The translations under genes and the position numbers were made by a program. DNA of 10,325 nucleotides, taken from Chloroflexi bacterium UBA6019. GTDB lineage: Bacteria; Chloroflexota; Dormibacteria; Dormibacterales; Dormibacteraceae. Where the stretch lies: positions 1-10,325 of the forward strand of contig DIZV01000176.1 in NCBI GenBank assembly GCA_002427995.1, given 5' to 3'. Under the pieces are notes generated by a model that had not been told where the DNA came from, did no database searches, and saw only the letters and a list, made by a program, of their open reading frames with translations. Position 1 is the stretch's first letter. Each line of letters begins with the position of its first letter. Positions 6,296 through 10,325 of this stretch are shown piece after piece.

Positions 6296-7152
6296 CGCCG
6301 CCCGATCTCCAGCAACGCCGCCAGCGAGCGCGGGCGGCCGTTGGCCGAGCCCTGCCGCTGGAGGCTCCCGACCAACCGCGTGCGAAGGCCGTCCGGGTCC
6401 AGGTTGCGGTTGATCTTGCCGTCTTCGACCACCGAGATCGACCCCGTCTCCTCGGAAACGACCAGGATGATCGCGTCCGAGACCTGGGAGAGCCCGATCG
6501 CCGCCCGGTGCCGGGTCCCCAGCCGCTCGGCACTCCGGAGCCGCTCTTCCGGCATCGGCAACAGGCAGCCGGCGGCCACGATCTGGTTACCGCGGACGAT
6601 CACCGCCCCGTCATGGAGGGGCGAGTTGGGGAAGAAGATCGTCTGCAGGAACTCTGCGGTCAGCTCCCCGTTGATCCGGACCCCGGTTGCGGCGTAGTCC
6701 TCGAGGCCGACTTCGCGCTCGAACACGATCAGCGCGCCCGTCTTCCGAGCGCTCAGCCGCTCCGCTGCCCGGATCGCCTCGGCGACACCCCGGTTGAAGG
6801 CCTGTGGGTTGAACTGGGAGAGCTGGAAGTTAAGGTGGCTCAGGCGGCCGACCTGGTCGAGGGCGCGCCGAAGCTCGGGTTGGAAGAGCACGATCACCGC
6901 GATCACGACGAAGGGCGCGGCGTTCTGGAACAACCAGGAGAGGAGGATCAGCTTCAGGGTGCTGGCGACGACGCCGACCACCGAGAGCAGCACCAGGCCG
7001 ACGATCAGTTCGGCCGCGCGGGTGCCGCGGACCAGCTTCAGGAGCTGGTAGAAGATGACCGCCACGATCAGGACGTCGATGACCTCGACCCAGCCGACCT
7101 TGGCCACCGCCCCGACGATCGAGTTGAGCAGGTTCAGCAGGTAGCGGGTCAT
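6292..7152 (-). CDS. cdaA: Diadenylate cyclase (c-di-AMP synthase), CdaA type
   Basis: CdaA joins two ATP molecules into cyclic di-AMP, a messenger that controls potassium, osmotic and cell-wall balance. The 286-residue protein has three N-terminal membrane helices at about 22-40, 46-64 and 68-90. The cytoplasmic DAC domain follows at about 95-260. The two active-site signatures are present: DGA at 181-183 (in LHDGAVIV) and RHR at 214-216 (in GTRHRAAIG). The reading frame stays open far upstream through argF, but that part is a shadow; the conserved protein starts MTRYLLNLLN at ATG 7152. This ATG overlaps the argF stop as ATGA, and the gene ends in an ATGA overlap with cdaR. The cdaA-cdaR order is the usual one; coupling to argF upstream is not. 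Identity is secure. Confidence 0.96.
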   Translation of the reverse strand: MTRYLLNLLNSIVGAVAKVGWVEVIDVLIVAVIFYQLLKLVRGTRAAELIVGLVLLSVVGVVASTLKLILLSWLFQNAAPFVVIAVIVLFQPELRRALDQVGRLSHLNFQLSQFNPQAFNRGVAEAIRAAERLSARKTGALIVFEREVGLEDYAATGVRINGELTAEFLQTIFFPNSPLHDGAVIVRGNQIVAAGCLLPMPEERLRSAERLGTRHRAAIGLSQVSDAIILVVSEETGSISVVEDGKINRNLDPDGLRTRLVGSLQRQGSANGRPRSLAALLEIGRR

Positions 7153-8048
7153 GCCAGCAGTGCCAGCAGGGCCATCTGCGCGTAGAGGCGGTTCTCGGCC
7201 TGGTCGAACACGGCCGAGGCGGGACCGTCCATGACCTCGTCGCTGACCTCCTCGCCCCGGTGGGCCGGCAGGCAATGGAGGAAGATCGCGGCGGGCGCCA
7301 GGCGCAGCAGGGCGGCGTCGACCTGGTAGCCGGAGAAGGCAGCCCGCCGCCGGCCCGCCTCGATCTCGAAGCCCATCGACGTCCAGACGTCCGTGTAGAC
7401 GACGCCGGCCCCCGTCACCGCGCTTGGATCGTTGCCGACCACCATCTCGGGAGCCTGGGCGCGGACCAGGTCCAGAGGCTCGAACCCGGGCGGCGTGACC
7501 ACGGTCAGGGGGAAGCCGAGGAGCCGGTGGGCATGGGCCAGAGAGGTGACCATGTTGTTGCCGTCGCCGATGAAGACGACCGGCACCTCGAGGCTGCCGC
7601 AGTGCTCGCGGATCGTCATCAGGTCGGCCAGCACCTGGCAGGGGTGCTCGAGGTCGGTCAGGGCGTTGACGACCGAGATCCGCGTCGAGGCGGCCAGGTC
7701 GAGCAGGTCGCGGTGGAGGCGGAGGCGGGCGACGATTAGATCGACGTAGCGCTCCAGCACCCGGGCGGCATCGGCGACCGATTCCCGGACCCCGATCTGG
7801 ACGTCCTGCTCGCTGAGCGCGACGCTGGTGCCGCCCAGTCGCTGGATGCCCACCTCGAAGGAGACCCGGGTGCGCATCGAGGGCTTCTGGAAGACCATCG
7901 CCACCTGCCTGCCCGCCAGCGGCTTCTCGTTCCACTTCCCGGCCTTGATCAGGTCGGCCAGGTCGAGGATCGCGAGCAACTGGTCGAGGTCGAGATCGGA
8001 GAGGCTGACGAAATCCCGGCCACGGAGGGTGATCAGGGATTTGCTCAA
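7149..8048 (-). CDS. argF: Ornithine carbamoyltransferase
   Basis: This enzyme makes citrulline from ornithine and carbamoyl phosphate in arginine biosynthesis. At 299 residues it is near the usual length. The carbamoyl-phosphate site reads SMRTR at 57-61, where many relatives have STRTR. HPCQ at 135-138, DVWTSMG at 220-226 and HCLP at 258-261 are all present and place it with ornithine rather than aspartate carbamoyltransferases. The best start is TTG at 8048, 28 bases after the preceding gene, because it keeps the conserved GRDFVSLSDL segment. I see no clear Shine-Dalgarno sequence there. The stop overlaps the cdaA start (ATGA), so cdaA translation probably depends on this gene. No other arginine genes are in the window, so it appears detached from a full arg operon. 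Confidence 0.95.
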   Translation of the reverse strand: MSKSLITLRGRDFVSLSDLDLDQLLAILDLADLIKAGKWNEKPLAGRQVAMVFQKPSMRTRVSFEVGIQRLGGTSVALSEQDVQIGVRESVADAARVLERYVDLIVARLRLHRDLLDLAASTRISVVNALTDLEHPCQVLADLMTIREHCGSLEVPVVFIGDGNNMVTSLAHAHRLLGFPLTVVTPPGFEPLDLVRAQAPEMVVGNDPSAVTGAGVVYTDVWTSMGFEIEAGRRRAAFSGYQVDAALLRLAPAAIFLHCLPAHRGEEVSDEVMDGPASAVFDQAENRLYAQMALLALLA

Positions 8049-8076
8049 GATGGAAATCTTAGGACCGACCGCCCCC

Positions 8077-8670
8077 CTAGAGATGCGGCGTGATGAGCTC
8101 CCCGGTCACCACGGGTCGCTCGGACAGGTCCAGCGCCGAGTCGAACTCCGGCAGGCGACCGCGCAGCCCGCGGTCGTCGCGCAGGGTCAGGACGAGGTCC
8201 CGGCAGCCGGCTGGTTCGAGCCCGAAGTCAGCTGGCCGGAGAACGATCGGCTTGGAGCGACGGAGCTGGACGGTGAGCCGGTCCGAGAGTTCGATCTCGG
8301 GCCAGCGGCCAGAACCCCAGTCCACCGGCACCGCCAGCGAGGCGGTCTCGATCCGGTCCCAGAGAGCGTGCTGTTCGGTCCGCCCCTGGACCACGACCAT
8401 CCGGTCGCGGAAGAAGCCGAGTCGACAGGGCGGCCAGGAGCGCAGCTGCCAACCCGCCCAGCCGGCCAGCCCGAGACCGATCGCAACCCCCGCGATGAGC
8501 GCGCCCGCCGCGGGGTCGAGCCCCTGGGCCCAGAGGACGATGCCGGCGACGACGCCGAAGGTCAGAGCGACGGTCAAGCCCGACGTCGCCAGGAGATACG
8601 AGGAACGCCGCGTGCGAGCGAAAATCACCCGAGCCCCACCGTGGAAAAAGTGTAGGCTCGCCGCGAGCAT
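8077..8670 (-). CDS. Unidentified membrane protein with two N-terminal helices and a PH-like C-terminal region
   Basis: I do not recognise a named family for this 197-residue protein. Two hydrophobic segments at about 26-48 and 55-75 form a likely membrane hairpin. A soluble region of about 115 residues follows, with alternating strands (RLGFFRDRMVVVQG, HALWDRIETASL, EIELSDRLTVQL, PIVLRPADF). That layout resembles small bacterial PH-like (bPH) membrane proteins, where a helix pair precedes a beta-barrel, but this is inference. ATG at 8670 has GGGAG five bases upstream and lies 21 bases after the acyl-CoA synthetase stop. GTG at 8628, with GGTGGGG upstream, is a possible later start giving 183 residues. 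High-GC codon use matches its neighbours. The position between a lipid-activating enzyme and argF gives no firm functional clue. Confidence 0.75.
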   Translation of the reverse strand: MLAASLHFFHGGARVIFARTRRSSYLLATSGLTVALTFGVVAGIVLWAQGLDPAAGALIAGVAIGLGLAGWAGWQLRSWPPCRLGFFRDRMVVVQGRTEQHALWDRIETASLAVPVDWGSGRWPEIELSDRLTVQLRRSKPIVLRPADFGLEPAGCRDLVLTLRDDRGLRGRLPEFDSALDLSERPVVTGELITPHL

Positions 8671-8691
8671 CGGGCTCCCGTCGATCTACCG

Positions 8692-10182
8692 TCAGTTGAC
8701 CTGCCGGGTCGCTCCTTCCCAGTAGGGCCGGCGGAGCTCGCGCTTGAGGATCTTGCCGCTCGGGTTGCGGGGGATGATCTCCACGAAGTCGACCGAGCGC
8801 GGCCGCTTGAAGCCGGCCAGTCTCGGCCGTGACCATTCGATCAACGCCTCCGCGCTCAGCTCCTGGCCGGGCCTGCGAACGACGATCGCCTTGACGGTTT
8901 CCCCCCAGCGGTCATCGGGCACGCCGATCACTGCGACATCGGCGACGGCCGGGTGCGCGGCGAGGACGCTCTCCAGCTCGGCCGGGTAGATGTTCTCCGC
9001 GCCCGAGATGATCATGTCCTTGATCCGGTCCTTGATGTAAAAAAAGCCGGCCTCGTCCTCGGTCCCGGCATCGCCGGTGTGGAACCAGCCATCACGGATC
9101 ACGTCGGCGGTGTCCTTCGGCCGGTTCCAGTAGCGCTGCATCGTCCCGCCGCCGCTGTAGACGATCTCCCCGATCTCGCCCTGCGGCACCTCCGCGCCCT
9201 CCGGGTCGACGACGCGCATGCCCGCCCCGAGGGTGGCCCGCCCGCAGCTCAGCAGCCGTTGGCCGGCATGGTCACGATGAGAGAGGAACGTGATCGCCCC
9301 GGTCGTCTCGGTCAGGCCGTAAACCTGGGTGAAGTTGCACCGGAAGGTGTCGATCGACCGCTGAAGCACGGCCTGGGAGATCGGCGAAGCGCCGTAGAGC
9401 ACGGTGCGGAGCGAGCTGTAGTCCCGCCCCTGGGACTCGGGCAGCGAGGTCAGGAAGAGCAGCGCCACGGGGACCAGGAAGGCGGTCTCGACCTTCTGCT
9501 CCTCGAAGACCTCCAGCACCTGCTGAGGCGCGAACTCGCGGATGATGACCGCGGTGCTGCCGGTGACCAGGGCCGCCATCGCCCAGCCGCAACCGCCGAT
9601 GTGGTAGAGGGGCATCGCGACCATCGCCCGACCGCCGACGCGCAGCTCGGGCACCTCGACGCCGAAGACGCCGAACGCGTTGAAGAGGTTGGGGCCGCTC
9701 AGCATCGCGCCCTTCGGCAGCCCCGTCGTCCCCGAGGTGTAGAGCTGCCAGCTGGCCGTCTCTTCGTCGTCGCGGTGGGGATCGCCACCCTCCAACCGGG
9801 GCAGCTCGCCGAAACCGACAACCCGCCCGCCGCCGGCGTCGGCCTGGCCCCGGAACTCATCGCCCACCACGAGGGCGACCGCCTCGGCGTCCCCGACCAC
9901 CTTGGCCACCTCCTCGCCCGTGAGCCGCCAGTTCACCGGGGTCGCGATCGCCCCCGCCTTGTCGAGGGCGAAGAGGAGCTCGATGTACTCGTCGGTGTTC
10001 TTGTCGAGGATGGCAACGTGGTCGCCGGGGTTGATGCCAAGCCGCGAGACGAGCCCGGCGGCCAGCCTGGAGCTCGACTCGTCGAGCTCCCCCCAGGTGC
10101 GGCTGCGGCCCTCGAACCAGGTGGCCTCGAGATCAGGCTGCCGGCGACCCCACCACCGACAGATCTCGGCAACCGTCCGCAT
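8692..10182 (-). CDS. Class I acyl-CoA synthetase (AMP-binding ligase)
   Basis: This 496-residue enzyme is predicted to activate a carboxylic acid with ATP and join it to CoA. All core motifs of the ANL superfamily are visible: YTSGTTGLPKG at 148-158 (P-loop), YGLTETTG at 288-295, GWFHTGD at 365-371, the hinge-region DRIKDMIISGAENIYPAE from about 385, and PSGKILK with the catalytic Lys near 477. The substrate cannot be read from the sequence; FadD-like fatty or aromatic acids are possible. The frame also opens at ATG 10254 (520 residues), but the extra 24 residues do not look like family sequence. The start at 10182 gives MRTVAEICRWWGRR, as is usual. It has no Shine-Dalgarno sequence, but TACCAT lies six bases upstream, the layout of a leaderless start. 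The gene heads the co-directional series. Confidence 0.93.
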   Translation of the reverse strand: MRTVAEICRWWGRRQPDLEATWFEGRSRTWGELDESSSRLAAGLVSRLGINPGDHVAILDKNTDEYIELLFALDKAGAIATPVNWRLTGEEVAKVVGDAEAVALVVGDEFRGQADAGGGRVVGFGELPRLEGGDPHRDDEETASWQLYTSGTTGLPKGAMLSGPNLFNAFGVFGVEVPELRVGGRAMVAMPLYHIGGCGWAMAALVTGSTAVIIREFAPQQVLEVFEEQKVETAFLVPVALLFLTSLPESQGRDYSSLRTVLYGASPISQAVLQRSIDTFRCNFTQVYGLTETTGAITFLSHRDHAGQRLLSCGRATLGAGMRVVDPEGAEVPQGEIGEIVYSGGGTMQRYWNRPKDTADVIRDGWFHTGDAGTEDEAGFFYIKDRIKDMIISGAENIYPAELESVLAAHPAVADVAVIGVPDDRWGETVKAIVVRRPGQELSAEALIEWSRPRLAGFKRPRSVDFVEIIPRNPSGKILKRELRRPYWEGATRQVN

Positions 10183-10188
10183 TGCGGC

Positions 10189-10194
10189 ATGGTA
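10189..10194 (-). promoter_or_regulatory. Candidate -10 element for a leaderless acyl-CoA synthetase message
   Basis: TACCAT on the minus strand fits TANNNT and ends six bases before ATG 10182. Transcription would then start at or beside the A of the start codon, as in many leaderless actinobacterial and related messages. No convincing -35 element was found at the standard distance. The match is short, so this is tentative. Confidence 0.35.
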
Positions 10195-10325
10195 AGCCCG
10201 CGACGGTGTTCGTAGCTGACGCGGCGCCAAGCCCGGCCGTATGAGTCCGTACATCGCCGACCAGCGCCGCGCCGAGGGGGGATTCCGGAAAGGGGGGCCT
10301 GTCCCCTTTGCCCTTCTTCGCGGCG
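10195..10325. other. Upstream non-coding region at the right edge
   Basis: This 131-base stretch lies upstream of the acyl-CoA synthetase and runs to the window edge. It holds a G/C-rich tract and a hairpin at 10289-10309. A plus-strand ATG at 10241 stays open to the edge (beginning MSPYIADQRR) but has no ribosome binding site, so a divergent gene is not supported. No tRNA or other RNA gene was seen. Confidence 0.4.
10289..10309. repeat. Perfect 7-bp hairpin, REP-like
   Basis: AAAGGGG at 10289-10295 and CCCCTTT at 10303-10309 form a perfect 7-bp stem around a 7-base loop. The sequence resembles the GGGGACAG-type short palindromes often dispersed between bacterial genes near Y1-transposase (REP) families. 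Bases around it are shared with the hairpin near 3376-3390. Family membership is inferred from memory and was not searched. Confidence 0.35.

Noticed and set aside
5316..6533. Minus-strand 405-codon frame overlapping cdaR and the end of cdaA
   Set aside because: It is an Arg/Pro-rich shadow of cdaR and cdaA, both of which have family features in their own frames.
7153..7935. Long N-terminal extension of the cdaA frame
   Set aside because: It overlaps argF in another frame and is Pro/Arg/Gly-rich without domain character. The conserved protein begins at ATG 7152.
8953..10215. Plus-strand open frame of 420 codons opposite the acyl-CoA synthetase
   Set aside because: The opposite strand carries every ANL-family motif. 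This frame shows none and has typical antisense composition.
10241..10325. Divergent plus-strand gene starting at ATG 10241
   Set aside because: No ribosome binding site is present, and only 28 codons, made largely of a GC-rich repeat-like tract, are visible before the edge.

Overview
The window comes from a high-GC bacterial chromosome. All supported genes lie on the minus strand and are tightly packed, so transcription runs from right (10.2 kb) to left (position 1). A mycothiol-type SigR/RsrA redox pair and the order glmS, acpS-nnrD, alr resemble Actinomycetota. The cdaA-cdaR pair beside glmS recalls the Bacillota arrangement. This mix suggests a deep Terrabacteria lineage, for example an Actinomycetota relative, Chloroflexota or Ca. 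Dormibacterota. That placement is inference and was not tested.

Layout in the direction of transcription. A class I acyl-CoA synthetase (10182-8692) starts at a likely leaderless ATG. It is followed by an unrecognised two-helix membrane protein (8670-8077), ornithine carbamoyltransferase argF (8048-7149), the diadenylate cyclase cdaA (7152-6292) and its YbbR-domain partner cdaR (6295-5324). The argF/cdaA and cdaA/cdaR junctions are both ATGA overlaps. A 92-base gap with a perfect 8-bp inverted repeat over the cdaR stop separates this block from glmS (5231-3402). Then come a fused acpS-nnrD (3359-2118), alr (about 2121-1030), a SigR-like ECF sigma factor (1018-443), its RsrA-like zinc anti-sigma factor (441-220), and the first 51 codons of an unidentified gene that runs off the left edge.

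Shared themes are cell-wall precursor supply (GlmS makes glucosamine-6-phosphate, Alr makes D-alanine), c-di-AMP synthesis (CdaA/CdaR), cofactor housekeeping (AcpS, NnrD) and thiol-stress control (SigR/RsrA). Two matches to the SigR-family promoter pattern (GGAAT, 18 or 19 bases, GTT) sit at the sigma locus. One is just before the anti-sigma gene and the other just before the left-edge gene. I found no other match to that exact pattern in the window. This suggests local feedback control plus a linked target gene.

Most of the window is conserved housekeeping sequence. I see no evidence for a defence system, phage, insertion sequence, CRISPR array, tRNA or rRNA. The points most worth checking are the SigR-type promoters and the gene they lead into, the missing canonical start of alr, the AcpS-NnrD fusion without an epimerase domain, and the coupling of argF to c-di-AMP genes.
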